A stretch of DNA of 64,000 nt from Clostridium sp. (GTDB lineage: Bacteria > Bacillota > Clostridia > Clostridiales > Clostridiaceae). A program made the position numbers and the translations under genes. Shown piece by piece: positions 46,325-54,814 of the stretch. The stretch lies in contig NZ_JAJFUC010000042.1 in NCBI RefSeq assembly GCF_021372645.1, positions 21,581 to 85,580 on the forward strand, read 5' to 3'. How positions within the stretch are numbered: the stretch's first letter is position 1; each line of letters begins with the position of its first letter. The notes under the pieces are model-generated. The model did no database searches and had not been told where the DNA came from. It saw nothing but the letters and a program-made list of their open reading frames with translations.

Positions 46325-46362
46325 AAAAATAGACTATCTCATTTTTTGAGGTAGTCTATTTT
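46325..46362 (+). terminator. abrB terminator
   Basis: Stem AAAATAGACTATCTCA/TGAGGTAGTCTATTTT (one G-T pair) followed by TTTTCTTAATTT. Confidence 0.85.
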
Positions 46363-46377
46363 CTTAATTTAGGAATA

Positions 46378-46442
46378 TAAAAGAAAATAACGTATCAGCA
46401 ATACAATATGTATTTTTATTTATTATTTTTTTGAATATACCT
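46378..46442. repeat. Family A element (A7), rsmI 3' end
   Basis: AAAAGAAAATAACGTATCAG on the left and TTATTTTTTTGAATATACC on the right; it acts as the hairpin after the rsmI stop. Confidence 0.55.
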
Positions 46443-46445
46443 TAA

Positions 46446-47291
46446 CTATATATTAGTTGAAAATTTATACACTTCACTTTTAGGTAGTTCTCTTTCTTTA
46501 GCTACAAGCTTTATTGCATCTTTTTTATTTATACCATCATTTATATATTTAAGTATATGTTCTTCAATAGATAAATTAATCCACACTTCTTTTTTTTCTT
46601 CTTTTATATCTTCAAGGTTTTTTCCCTCTAATACAAGCACAAATTCTCCTCGTGGCTTCTTCTCTATGAAATATTGTATTGCTTCTTTTATGCTGCCTCT
46701 ATATATTTCTTGATATATCTTAGTTAATTCCCTACATACTGCAATCTTTCTGTCTCCAAATGCATCTAATAAAAATGTCAACGTATCTATTAATCTATGT
46801 GGTGCTTCATAAAATATAAGTGTTTCTTGACTTTGTAAAAGTTCATCAGCTATGATTTTTCGATCTTTATTTTCTCTAGGTAAAAAACCTCTAAATAAAA
46901 ATTTTGTTGTATCTAGCCCTGAGTAAACCAGTGCTGTAGTTATAGCCGTTGCTCCTGGAAGCACTTCAAAATCAATCATTTTTTCTATACATCTTTCAAC
47001 TATAACACTTCCTGGATCTGATATTCCTGGTGTTCCAGCATCAGATACCAATGCAACATTCTTCCCTTCCATAAGTAATTCTATAATTTTATCACTTTTG
47101 TTCTGTTCATTAAATTTATGATAACTTATCATAGTTTTTTTTATTTCAAAATGATTTAATAATTTTAATGTTTGTCTAGTATCTTCTGCTGCTATAATAT
47201 CAGCCTCTTTTAATGTTTCTAATGCTCTTAATGTAATGTCCTTTAGATTTCCAATAGGAGTTGGTACTAAATATAGTTTTCCACTTTTCAT
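46446..47291 (-). CDS. rsmI: 16S rRNA (cytidine-1402-2'-O)-methyltransferase
   Basis: 281-residue SAM-dependent methyltransferase of the tetrapyrrole-methylase fold. LYLVPTPIGNLKDITLRALE at the start, AEDTRQTLKLLNHF, ALVSDAGTPGISDPGSVIVE, VLPGATAITTAL and FRGFLPRE are the family signatures. It methylates the ribose of C1402 in the decoding centre. It starts 2 bp after the upstream methyltransferase gene, behind GGAGG. Confidence 0.96.
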   Translation of the reverse strand: MKSGKLYLVPTPIGNLKDITLRALETLKEADIIAAEDTRQTLKLLNHFEIKKTMISYHKFNEQNKSDKIIELLMEGKNVALVSDAGTPGISDPGSVIVERCIEKMIDFEVLPGATAITTALVYSGLDTTKFLFRGFLPRENKDRKIIADELLQSQETLIFYEAPHRLIDTLTFLLDAFGDRKIAVCRELTKIYQEIYRGSIKEAIQYFIEKKPRGEFVLVLEGKNLEDIKEEKKEVWINLSIEEHILKYINDGINKKDAIKLVAKERELPKSEVYKFSTNI

Positions 47292-47292
47292 A

Positions 47293-48042
47293 TCATGTCC
47301 TCCAATATATTGCGTCTATTTCTTTAGTATATTTTCCATTATCATTATAAACATATAATGGTGCCTCCCACTTCAAATATGCTCCCCCATCTCTTTGTCC
47401 TTCAACTAATACAATATTAGGGGCTTTCCCTATTTTAGGATGTATCATTTTTACTCTTTTAGGTTCTATTTTATATTTTCTCATTAAAGTAAAAATATCT
47501 GCTAATCGTTCAGGTCTATGTATCATAAAAAGTCTTCCATTATCTTTTAACAATACTCTTGATGCAGAAATTACATCTTCTAAATTGCACAATATTTCAT
47601 GTCTAGCTATAGCCAATTTATCATTTGGATTAATAATTCCTGAATTATTTAGCTTATATGGCGGATTTACTGTAACAACATCAAATTTTTCAAGCTGTTT
47701 TAATAATTCTATGTTTTTTAAATCTTCATTTAAGAAAAAAACTTTTTCATCTAATGAATTTAATTTCACACTTCTTTTAGCCATATCAACCATATCTGCT
47801 TGAATTTCCAATCCATATACACTTTGAGGCTCATATTTACCATATATTAAAAATGGAATTATTCCTGTTCCTGTACATAAATCAATTACTCTATGCTTAT
47901 TTTTTATACACGCAAAATCTGATAATAAAACAGCATCTATTCCAAATTTAAATCCATCTTTTTTTTGAATTAAATTTAAATTTTTAAGTTGTAAATCATC
48001 TATTGTCTCATCTTCTTTTATGTATTTTAATTTGCTATCCAT
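47293..48042 (-). CDS. tRNA1(Val) A37 N6-methyltransferase-like protein (TrmN6)
   Basis: 249-residue class I methyltransferase. FKFGIDAVLLSDFA, VIDLCTGTGIIPFLI (SAM motif), and the catalytic NPPY in VVTVNPPYKLNNSG place it with E. coli TrmN6/YfiC, an adenine N6-methyltransferase. It pairs with rsmI, a common Firmicute arrangement (yabB-yazA-rsmI in Bacillus). Substrate is inferred from family. Confidence 0.88.
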   Translation of the reverse strand: MDSKLKYIKEDETIDDLQLKNLNLIQKKDGFKFGIDAVLLSDFACIKNKHRVIDLCTGTGIIPFLIYGKYEPQSVYGLEIQADMVDMAKRSVKLNSLDEKVFFLNEDLKNIELLKQLEKFDVVTVNPPYKLNNSGIINPNDKLAIARHEILCNLEDVISASRVLLKDNGRLFMIHRPERLADIFTLMRKYKIEPKRVKMIHPKIGKAPNIVLVEGQRDGGAYLKWEAPLYVYNDNGKYTKEIDAIYWRT

Positions 48043-48100
48043 ATCTTTCTTCCTTTACTTTATATATTAATCCTAATTTAATATATAATTTCATAATTAA

Positions 48101-48138
48101 GGCACATGAAAGAAAATAATAGACCAAAGATGTGCCTA
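48101..48138. repeat. Family A element, minimal copy (A8)
   Basis: Only 37 bp, GGCACATGAAAGAAAATAAT then AGACCAAAGATGTGCC: both ends with a short centre. It gives a clean view of the element termini GGCACAT/ATGTGCC. Confidence 0.6.
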
Positions 48139-48202
48139 AGTTTGTGTTTCTATGAAATTAATAACCATCACTTATATCTCTCACATTATAACATCACAAA
48201 TT

Positions 48203-48240
48203 AAAATACAAAAGCCCTTCTGTATCTAAACAGAAGGGCT
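48203..48240 (-). terminator. Terminator of the NlpC/P60 gene
   Basis: GC-rich stem AGCCCTTCTGT/ACAGAAGGGCT with a 6-nt loop, then TTTTGTATTTT on the minus strand. Confidence 0.92.
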
Positions 48241-48282
48241 ACAACTTAAAATCAGATATTAACAACTAATTTCTTATGTTTA

Positions 48283-49524
48283 CTACTTAAGGATTCTTCT
48301 TGCTGCATAAAAACTATATACTGGACTTACCTTAACTACATCACCTGTTTGTGGTGCATGAATCATTTGTCCGTTTCCAACATATATACCAACATGGCCA
48401 GCATGTGGAAATACTAAATCTCCTGGTTGAAGTTGATCTTGACTAACTGCTTGTCCTTCATTAATTTGTGAATATGTTGTTCTTGATATATCCCTTCCTG
48501 CTGCATGTTCATACACATATTGAGTAAATCCTGAACAATCAAAGTTTGCTGAACCTGTTGCACCCCATACATAAGGTTTTCCTAATTGTGCATATGCCTC
48601 ATTTAAAATTGCTTGAGCATTTCCTGCTGATGGTGCTTTAGCCGATGAACCTGAACTTCCTCTACTTGGTATTGCTACTTTCACCTCAGCTGCTTTCTTT
48701 ACAGCGTATGCTACTTTAGCTTTCTCTATTTTGTCATTTATTTCTGCAGTAACAATTTCACTCTTAATTTGATTATCTCTAATATTTCTTAATTGAGTAA
48801 TTGCTGCTTGAAGATCTGATGCTGAACTATTTGAGTTACTTATCACATCAAATTGAGATTTTACAGTATCTCTTTCTAATTGTGATAAATATTGTGAATC
48901 AAATTTACTTTTTTCATCCTTAGCTTGACTTACCAAAACTTCTTGATCTTTCTTCTTTACATCTAAATCACTCAATGTAGTCATTATCTCTTCATTAAGC
49001 TTATCTATCTCAGACTTTTTCTCTTCTAAAGATTGCATTTTAGTATTTAATTCTTCCTTTTTAGCAGTAATATCTTCTATAGCAGCTTTATCTTTTCCTA
49101 TAATTTTACCTACTGCCTCTGATCTAGAAAAGAAATCACTTGTTGATTCTGATTCAAGTATAAAATTTAAATAACTGAACTCTAAATCACCTGACATATA
49201 CATTGCTTTGACTCTTTGTCCTAAAGCTAAATCTAATGTGTTCATTTCTTTTTTGCATTGTTCAATATCTTTTGTAGTATTATCAATAACCTTATTAATG
49301 CTTATTATCTCTTTTTTATTTTTATCTACTGTTAATTGTAGCGGCTCTATTTGCATATCTAAATCGTAAATCTTACTCTGAATATCTGTTATTTTATTTT
49401 CAATTTCTGCATATTTCTGTCTTGAATCACTCAATTGTTGATTATCTGGCGTCGCAAACGCAGGTATTGAAGTACCTACAACTATTACGATTGCTAACAT
49501 AATAGCTCGAATTTTATTTTTCAT
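48283..49524 (-). CDS. Secreted NlpC/P60 peptidoglycan hydrolase with coiled coil
   Basis: 413 residues: signal peptide (about 1-25, cleavage after AFA), a long coiled coil (about 30-280, many E/K/Q heptads), a Ser/Gly/Ala linker, and a C-terminal NlpC/P60 endopeptidase domain. The catalytic cysteine is C330 in NFDCSGFTQYVY and the histidine H377 in HAGHVGIYVG. The layout matches CwlO/PcsB-type hydrolases, which FtsEX activates through the coiled coil; ftsEX lies at 20-21.6 kb. The ribosome site GGGGAGG is unusually far (about 25 nt) from the ATG, with a small hairpin between them. Confidence 0.9.
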   Translation of the reverse strand: MKNKIRAIMLAIVIVVGTSIPAFATPDNQQLSDSRQKYAEIENKITDIQSKIYDLDMQIEPLQLTVDKNKKEIISINKVIDNTTKDIEQCKKEMNTLDLALGQRVKAMYMSGDLEFSYLNFILESESTSDFFSRSEAVGKIIGKDKAAIEDITAKKEELNTKMQSLEEKKSEIDKLNEEIMTTLSDLDVKKKDQEVLVSQAKDEKSKFDSQYLSQLERDTVKSQFDVISNSNSSASDLQAAITQLRNIRDNQIKSEIVTAEINDKIEKAKVAYAVKKAAEVKVAIPSRGSSGSSAKAPSAGNAQAILNEAYAQLGKPYVWGATGSANFDCSGFTQYVYEHAAGRDISRTTYSQINEGQAVSQDQLQPGDLVFPHAGHVGIYVGNGQMIHAPQTGDVVKVSPVYSFYAARRILK

Positions 49525-49529
49525 TCATT

Positions 49530-49560
49530 ATCGGTCTTTAAAAACCTTCCCTCCCCATTA
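49530..49560 (-). promoter_or_regulatory. Unusual ribosome site-hairpin-start arrangement of the NlpC/P60 gene
   Basis: GGGGAGGGAAGG is about 20-25 nt upstream of the ATG. Between them GGTTTTTAAAGACC can fold into a 5-bp hairpin (one G-T pair) that would bring the ribosome site nearer. No better-placed start codon was found. Confidence 0.4.
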
Positions 49561-49577
49561 ATCTGTATTATTCTACA

Positions 49578-49606
49578 ATTATAACACTTTAAATAAAGAT
49601 GGACAA
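49578..49606 (-). promoter_or_regulatory. Promoter of the NlpC/P60 gene
   Basis: TTGTCC (49601-49606), 17-bp spacer, TATAAT (49578-49583) with TGT in front, giving an extended -10. The 5' leader would be about 45 nt. I looked for a c-di-AMP riboswitch here and found none. The rest of the 345-bp gap to tRNA-Pro is AT-rich. Confidence 0.7.
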
Positions 49607-49828
49607 TTCTTATATATGGCGAGAGATTCGTTTATTCTCCTATTCTATATATATCATCCATTTTCCCCACTTTTCCTAGCTTATTCTTTGTATACTTTAT
49701 TAATTAATATTTACATTAATTAAATTAATTAGCAATTATCATTCTAAGCACCTCTAATTTGGATCATTATTATATTCATAAATTACATTTTGTATTATAA
49801 TTTAGGTGTAATATATATGTTAAAATCC

Positions 49829-49857
49829 TTGACATAAAATCCACTTAAATATATAAT
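49829..49857 (+). promoter_or_regulatory. Consensus promoter of tRNA-Pro
   Basis: TTGACA (49829-49834), 17-bp spacer, TATAAT (49852-49857): a perfect sigma-A promoter, 12 bp before the tRNA. Confidence 0.92.
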
Positions 49858-49869
49858 TATATATGTCTT

Positions 49870-49945
49870 CGGGGTGTGGCGCAGCTGGGAGCGCGCGTGG
49901 TTTGGGACCATGAGGTCGCAGGTTCAATCCCTGTCACCCCGACCA
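49870..49945 (+). tRNA. tRNA-Pro (UGG)
   Basis: 76 nt with encoded CCA. Acceptor stem CGGGGTG/CACCCCG, T arm with GGTTCAATCC, anticodon loop TTTGGGA giving UGG. It is a monocistronic unit with its own consensus promoter and terminator. Confidence 0.97.
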
Positions 49946-49972
49946 AAAATATTATTAATTATATTTGTTTTG

Positions 49973-50000
49973 ACTTAAGGATTATTCCTTAAGTTTTTTT
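49973..50000 (+). terminator. tRNA-Pro terminator
   Basis: ACTTAAGGA/TCCTTAAGT stem followed by seven T. Confidence 0.88.
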
Positions 50001-50041
50001 ATTTAGAATTTTTATAATTAACAAGCTTTAGGAGGTATTTA

Positions 50042-50686
50042 ATGTTAACTGATATAAAAGGTGTAATATTCGACTTAGATGGCACTCTAGTTGATTCTAT
50101 GTGGGTTTGGTCTCAGATTGATGTTGACTATCTTAAAATGAAAGGATATTCGATGCCTAAAAACTTAAGAAATGAAATTTCACATTTGAGCTTTTCTCAA
50201 ACAGCTGTTTATTTTAAAGAGAAATTTAATCTTGATGATTCAATAAAAAAAATATTGGAAGATTGGCATAACATGGCATTTAATCACTACTCCAATAATG
50301 TTAAATTGAAATTAGGGGTAAAAGATTTTTTAAATATTCTAAAATCTTTCAAAATAAAAATTGCCTTAGCTACTAGTAACTCAATTCCTTTATTAGAAGC
50401 TTGTTTGAAAAACAATGGAATTTATGACTATTTTGATTCAATTACAACCACTGATGAAGCTTCTAATGGCAAGGATTGTCCTGATGTATATTTATTAGCC
50501 GCTAAGAAGCTAGGCATTAGCCCAAAGAATTGTTTAGTATTTGAAGATATATTACCTGCTGTACAAGGTGCAAAAGCAGCTAATATGAAGGTGATTGCAG
50601 TAGAAGATTATGAATGTGTAGATTCAAAAGAAGATCTGCTCAAATATGCAGATAAATATATTCACTCTTTCGTAGATCTATTATAA
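50042..50686 (+). CDS. HAD-family hydrolase (beta-phosphoglucomutase-like)
   Basis: 214-residue haloacid dehalogenase-type phosphatase. Motif I VIFDLDGTLVDSMWVW (nucleophile D10), motif II IALATSNS, and motif III/IV PDVYLLAAKKLGISPKNCLV with FEDILPAVQGAKAANMKVIA. A helical cap follows motif I, as in the phosphoglucomutase subfamily. Substrate cannot be predicted; many members hydrolyse sugar phosphates or nucleotides. Start follows AGGAGG. It ends facing the PpiC gene, with a family B element and a shared terminator between them. Confidence 0.88.
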   Translation: MLTDIKGVIFDLDGTLVDSMWVWSQIDVDYLKMKGYSMPKNLRNEISHLSFSQTAVYFKEKFNLDDSIKKILEDWHNMAFNHYSNNVKLKLGVKDFLNILKSFKIKIALATSNSIPLLEACLKNNGIYDYFDSITTTDEASNGKDCPDVYLLAAKKLGISPKNCLVFEDILPAVQGAKAANMKVIAVEDYECVDSKEDLLKYADKYIHSFVDLL

Positions 50687-50730
50687 ATACTCAAGGTTAA
50701 AACTAGAGTTATATGTAAACAACGTTAATA

Positions 50731-50901
50731 TGAAGCCGTCTGGCTAATAACAGCTACTAGTTCTTGGATGTGATCTCCCTTAATATTAGATTGTAATCCT
50801 TGAGGCTGCATTATCACCCTTGTTGGTATAAGTTTTTCTAAACTTCAAATAGAGAATTGTATTCCTATTAAGAACACTTCGCCTAAAGCTAAAAATCACT
50901 T
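50731..50901 (-). repeat. Family B structured repeat (B2)
   Basis: Minus strand: AAGTGATTTTTAGCTTTAGG, TTCTTAATAGGAATACAATT, ACTTATACC-AACA-AGGGTGATAAT, then TAGCTGTTATTAGCC with GACGGCT. Same order of blocks as B1, with the stems partly decayed. Confidence 0.6.
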
Positions 50902-50902
50902 C

Positions 50903-50940
50903 AAAAAGGCTGTTTCAAAAGAATTTTGAGACAGCCTTTT
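50903..50940. terminator. Bidirectional terminator between the HAD and PpiC genes
   Basis: Arms AAAAGGCTGTTTCAAAA and TTTTGAGACAGCCTTTT around a 3-nt loop; T runs on both strands suit the two convergent genes. Confidence 0.85.
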
Positions 50941-50980
50941 GGTTAATAACTAATATAAGTATAAATATAAGTATAAGAAA

Positions 50981-51727
50981 TTATTTTCTTTCTACTCCAT
51001 ATTTAGCTTCTAATTCTTTTAATATTTGATCATATTTAGTATGTTGATTTTGTTGTAATAATTGGTTTACAACACCATCTTTTACTTCATCAAAGCTTTT
51101 AACTGAAGCTTCATTTTTTGCATCTACTACTATTAAATGATATCCAAATTGTGTCTTAACCGGATCACTAAGTGCTCCTATTTCAGCTGTAAAAGCAGCA
51201 TCTTCAAATTCTGGAACCATCATTCCTCTTGAAAATTCGCCTAAATTTCCACCTTGTTGGTTTGATGGACATGTTGAGTATTTCATTGCAGCATCACCAA
51301 AAGATAAAGTTCCATTTACAATTTCTTCTTTTGCTTTTTTAGCTTCTTCTTCTGTTTCAACTAATATATGCTTAGCAGAAACCATTGCTGGTTGACCAAA
51401 AGTTTCTTTATTATCTTCATAATATTTCTTAACTTCTTCATCTGTAACAGTTACATCAGCTAATATTTTATTTATTGCCATTGAAGTTATAACTTCTTTT
51501 GATATATTTTCTATAGCATCTTTATATTCTTGTGTTTTGTCTAATTCTATTTCTTTTCCAAACTTATTCATTAATTCAAATGAAATTAATTGCTCTACTA
51601 ATTGTTTTCTTTTATCTTCGCTTTGTAATGCACCTCTTTGTTCTTGAGGATATCTTGTAATTATTGTATTTAAGTCCTTTTCTGTTATTTCATTTCCTGC
51701 AGCAATTGCTAATACCTTATTTTCCAT
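50981..51727 (-). CDS. Parvulin-type peptidyl-prolyl isomerase (cytoplasmic)
   Basis: 248 residues with no signal peptide or lipobox, unlike PrsA. N-terminal SurA/trigger-factor-like helices (about 1-110) are followed by a parvulin domain (about 113-205): VSAKHILVETEEEAKKAKEE, FGDAAMKYSTCPSNQQGGNL, GEFSRGMMVPEFEDAAF and FGYHLIVV. It is a chaperone or isomerase acting on nascent or folded proteins in the cytoplasm. Similar leaderless PpiC proteins are common in Clostridia. Confidence 0.9.
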   Translation of the reverse strand: MENKVLAIAAGNEITEKDLNTIITRYPQEQRGALQSEDKRKQLVEQLISFELMNKFGKEIELDKTQEYKDAIENISKEVITSMAINKILADVTVTDEEVKKYYEDNKETFGQPAMVSAKHILVETEEEAKKAKEEIVNGTLSFGDAAMKYSTCPSNQQGGNLGEFSRGMMVPEFEDAAFTAEIGALSDPVKTQFGYHLIVVDAKNEASVKSFDEVKDGVVNQLLQQNQHTKYDQILKELEAKYGVERK

Positions 51728-51916
51728 GTAAATTCTCCTTTATATAATTATTTTTGTGGTTATTTTTAATTTGATTTTTTTATACACCTTTCCATTTTAA
51801 CAGTCTCTATCGCTTCTAACAATAATATAATCCAATAAATTTAAAATTTATCAGCAATAAGATGACCTTATACATAACTTATTAACACATATGGTATACT
51901 AATCTTGGGTGATGTT

Positions 51917-52594
51917 ATGAGTGAAATATTAAAAAATGATTGGAAAATTTATTTAGAATCCGAATTCCAAAAAAATTATTATATTAAGTTAAGAAACTTT
52001 TTAACAAGCGAATATAAATCTACTACTGTTTATCCAAATATGTATGATCTTTTTAATGCCCTACATTTTACACCTTATGAAAATGTTAAAGTTGTAATCT
52101 TAGGTCAGGATCCTTATCATGGACCCAATCAATCACATGGACTAAGTTTTTCTGTTAATCATGGAATTAAAACGCCTCCATCTTTAGTAAATATTTATAA
52201 AGAATTAAATACTGACTTAGGTTGCTACATACCAAACAATGGTTACTTAAAGAAATGGGCTGATCAAGGGGTGCTCTTATTAAATACTGTACTTACGGTT
52301 AGAGCTGGAGAAGCTAATTCTCATAGAAATAAAGGCTGGGAAGAATTTACTACTAAAATAATTGAAGTACTTAATAAAAAAGAAACTCCTATAGTTTTTA
52401 TTCTTTGGGGTAATAATGCTATTTCAAAAACTAGCTTAATTACAAATCCAAAGCATCTTATTATAAAATCAGTTCATCCTAGCCCATTATCTGCATCAAG
52501 AGGCTTTTTTGGCAGTAAACCTTTTTCCAAAGCAAATGACTTTTTAACTTCTACAAATCAAGTACCAATTGATTGGCAAATTGAGAATATATAA
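51917..52594 (+). CDS. ung: Uracil-DNA glycosylase
   Basis: 225-residue family 1 UDG that removes uracil from DNA. The catalytic motif [20 protein letters not shown] (catalytic aspartate) and the leucine-intercalation motif [18 protein letters not shown] are intact, as is [10 protein letters not shown] longer frame opens with TTG four codons upstream; the ATG at 51917 is taken as the start, although its ribosome site (GGGTGAT) is weak. It stands alone on the plus strand. Confidence 0.97.
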   Translation: MSEILKNDWKIYLESEFQKNYYIKLRNFLTSEYKSTTVYPNMYDLFNALHFTPYENVKVVILGQDPYHGPNQSHGLSFSVNHGIKTPPSLVNIYKELNTDLGCYIPNNGYLKKWADQGVLLLNTVLTVRAGEANSHRNKGWEEFTTKIIEVLNKKETPIVFILWGNNAISKTSLITNPKHLIIKSVHPSPLSASRGFFGSKPFSKANDFLTSTNQVPIDWQIENI

Positions 52595-52689
52595 CTAAGT
52601 CCTCTATAAATATACTAATCAAATTTCAACATATGAAAATTATACTTTTTTAACATTTGCTATTTATATTTAGTGTATAATATTTATAA

Positions 52690-52757
52690 GATATATTCTA
52701 AAATAAAAAATCAGTGCTTTAATGTATTGGATTAGTTATTTTCTTTCATATGTCTAA
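52690..52757. repeat. Family A element (A9), upstream of a small gene
   Basis: AAAATAAAAAATCAGTGC on the left and TTAGTTATTTTCTTTCATATG on the right. Unlike most copies it lies in a 5' region. Confidence 0.5.
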
Positions 52758-52776
52758 ACTATTTACGGAGGTTTTT

Positions 52777-53187
52777 ATGGATTATAAATTTGTCTATGAT
52801 GATAAAGAATACAAATTAACAGAAGAAAATTGTGAAGGAATATTTTTTGATGATGAAAATGAGGTTACAGGTTTATCTGTAGATACAATATTAAATGCTT
52901 TAAATAACGGTGAAGAAGTAAATTTCTCAAATGAATACTATGCTGGTAAATGTTATTGCAATACTCAAGAGCAAATAAATAAATCTTATCGTTACTTAGA
53001 ATATCATTTTTATGTTTATACAAAAAATAATGAATATGTATTAAACACTCTTGATGAAGAATATAAAAGCACATCTTTTAATAGACTTTTCAGTTTAGGT
53101 AAAATTGATAATAGTTATATTGTTAATGTAACTGTATGCCCTAATTGTGGTACTTATTCAATAGAAGTGAATCAATGTGACGTTTAA
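52777..53187 (+). CDS. Small conserved clostridial protein with CPNCG zinc knuckle (DUF3785-like)
   Basis: 136 residues, acidic, no membrane segment. MDYKFVYDDKEYKLTEENCE at the start and VTVCPNCGTYSIEVNQCDV at the end; an additional CYC lies mid-protein. It recalls the clostridial DUF3785 family, which has no known function; that name is from memory and uncertain. The start MDYKF at 52777 follows ACGGAGG; the frame extends nine codons upstream into repeat A9 without a ribosome site. Confidence 0.6.
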   Translation: MDYKFVYDDKEYKLTEENCEGIFFDDENEVTGLSVDTILNALNNGEEVNFSNEYYAGKCYCNTQEQINKSYRYLEYHFYVYTKNNEYVLNTLDEEYKSTSFNRLFSLGKIDNSYIVNVTVCPNCGTYSIEVNQCDV

Positions 53188-53198
53188 CAATTAATGAT

Positions 53199-53307
53199 GA
53201 GGCTGTTGCAAAACAAATATTTATAAGTCAAAAACCATGAATAAATATCATGTATTTATTCATGATTTTTGACTTATACAGTACTTTTCTGCATTTTTCA
53301 ACAGCCC
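53199..53307. mobile_element. Miniature inverted-repeat element (MITE-like)
   Basis: About 108 bp with ends GGCTGTTGCAAAA and TTTTTCAACAGCC (imperfect terminal inverted repeats). A long internal palindrome (53222-53277) has arms ATAAGTCAAAAA and TTTTTGACTTAT around CATGAATAAATA. No coding capacity. The end sequence resembles terminal repeats of some insertion sequences, but I cannot name the parent. Confidence 0.6.
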
Positions 53308-53363
53308 CTTAAGTTCTTGGTTGCGCTTCGCTCTTTTTTTATATGTGTATAATTTCCTAACAA

Positions 53364-53395
53364 GTAAAAAAGCACTAACATAAGTTAGTGCTTTT
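53364..53395 (-). terminator. Terminator of the 5S-tRNA-Phe unit
   Basis: AAAAGCACTAAC/GTTAGTGCTTTT with a 4-nt loop, then TTTTTTAC on the minus strand, directly after tRNA-Phe. Confidence 0.9.
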
Positions 53396-53396
53396 A

Positions 53397-53472
<76 letters not shown>

Positions 53473-53478
53473 ATCTTA

Positions 53479-53596
53479 CCTGGCAACGTCTTACTCTCCC
53501 ACACAGTCACCCGTGCAGTACCATCAGCGCTGTAGACCTTAACTGTCCTGTTCGGAATGGGAAGGAGTGTTACCTCTACGCCGTCATCACCAGATA
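53479..53596 (-). rRNA. rrf: 5S ribosomal RNA (orphan, no adjacent 23S)
   Basis: About 117 nt, full length. The 5' end TCTGGTGATGACGGCGTAGA, the central CATTCCGAACAGGACAGTTA and the 3' end GAGAGTAAGACGTTGCCAGG pair as in clostridial 5S. Upstream there is no 23S gene; instead a perfect promoter precedes it. tRNA-Phe and a terminator follow. Confidence 0.95.
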
Positions 53597-53604
53597 CAAG
53601 TAGT

Positions 53605-53633
53605 ATTATATCGAGATATTAGTATTATGTCAA
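53605..53633 (-). promoter_or_regulatory. Consensus promoter of the orphan 5S-tRNA-Phe unit
   Basis: TTGACA (53628-53633), 17-bp spacer, TATAAT (53605-53610), a perfect sigma-A promoter, with A/T tracts upstream resembling an UP element. Predicted start coincides with the 5S 5' end. Confidence 0.93.
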
Positions 53634-53806
53634 TAACTTTTTTAATTTTTTTTATTCATCTATTAAAGTTTTTTTATTTATTTGATTAAACTAAATTATT
53701 TATAAGTAAAAATTTATTTTTTATATGACTTATGCAATAATTAATATGAATAGTTTATAGATTACAGAATAATTTAAATATAATAAATTTTAGTTGGAGG
53801 CGTTTT

Positions 53807-54538
53807 ATGAATATTGAAAAATTATCAAAGATTTTAAAGGAAAGCAATAATATAGTTTTCTTTGGCGGTGCTGGTATAAGTACTGAATCAGGCATTCCAG
53901 ATTTCCGGTCTGAAACAGGATTATATAAAACTGATAGTGGTCACGGATATCCTCCTGAAGTTATGTTATCTCATACATTCTTTATAAAACATACAAAAGA
54001 TTTCTTTAAATTTTATAAAGAAAAAATGATTTATATTAATGCAAAACCTAATTCAGCACATTTAATTTTAGCTAGATTAGAAGAAATGAGTAAATTAAAA
54101 GCTGTTATAACTCAAAATATTGATGGTCTTCATCAAGCTGCTGGAAGCAAAAATGTTTATGAACTTCATGGATCAGTTCATAGAAATTATTGTGCTAAAT
54201 GCCATGCTTTTTATAACTTGGATTTTATATTAGAATCAAAAAATATTCCTAAATGTCCACACTGTAATGGAACAGTTAAGCCTGATGTTGTTTTATATGA
54301 GGAAGGATTAGATAATGATGTGATAAATGGAGCTGTTAATGCAATTGAACATGCAGATACATTAATTATTGGAGGTACTTCTCTTGCTGTTTATCCGGCT
54401 GCTGGTCTTGTAAATTATTTTAAAGGGAAAAATCTTATACTAATAAATAAGAGTTCTACCCCTTATGATTCTAATGCTGACTTAGTTATACATGATTCCA
54501 TTGGCAAAGTTTTAAGTGAGGCTTTAAATAATTTATAG
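53807..54538 (+). CDS. NAD-dependent protein deacylase (sirtuin)
   Basis: 243 residues, Sir2 fold. NAD motif FFGGAGISTESGIPDFRSET (about 19-38), ITQNIDGLHQAAGS, the catalytic histidine in YELHGSVHRNYC, and the structural zinc cysteines CAKC/CPHC. IIGGTSLAVYPAAGLV completes the NAD site. It removes acyl groups from lysines using NAD. Start follows TTGGAGG. It is monocistronic with a hairpin downstream. Confidence 0.95.
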   Translation: MNIEKLSKILKESNNIVFFGGAGISTESGIPDFRSETGLYKTDSGHGYPPEVMLSHTFFIKHTKDFFKFYKEKMIYINAKPNSAHLILARLEEMSKLKAVITQNIDGLHQAAGSKNVYELHGSVHRNYCAKCHAFYNLDFILESKNIPKCPHCNGTVKPDVVLYEEGLDNDVINGAVNAIEHADTLIIGGTSLAVYPAAGLVNYFKGKNLILINKSSTPYDSNADLVIHDSIGKVLSEALNNL

Positions 54539-54563
54539 TTTGCATTCTTATATATTGCTCATA

Positions 54564-54590
54564 CCACTTTTATATATACTATAAAGGTGG
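54564..54590 (+). terminator. Probable terminator after the sirtuin gene
   Basis: CCACTTTTATA/TATAAAGGTGG stem; the downstream T run is weak (ACATTTAAAATT). Confidence 0.5.
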
Positions 54591-54764
54591 AACATTTAAA
54601 ATTAACTTTGATTGAGATTTATTAAAATATTAATTTTATTAAAAAAATAAAATTTCTAATTTAATTTATGTATAAATGAATTGAATTTGGCAATAACTAA
54701 TAATGAAGTATTTAACTTCAATATTTAATCGCCTCTCCCCCATTTTTATTTATATACAATATTT

Positions 54765-54809
54765 AAGTGCCATAACTATATTTAATGATTTAAAATAGTT
54801 ATGGTACTT
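54765..54809. terminator. Hairpin after cinA, probably bidirectional
   Basis: AAGTGCCATAACTAT/ATAGTTATGGTACTT with a 15-nt loop. It lies just beyond the cinA stop; the plus strand continues TTTCGTTTTAT. Confidence 0.6.
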
Positions 54810-54814
54810 TCGTT

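Noticed and set aside
49525-49640. c-di-AMP (ydaO-type) riboswitch in front of the NlpC/P60 gene
   Set aside because: Such riboswitches often precede cell-wall hydrolases, but the leader is only about 45 nt and lacks the conserved blocks.
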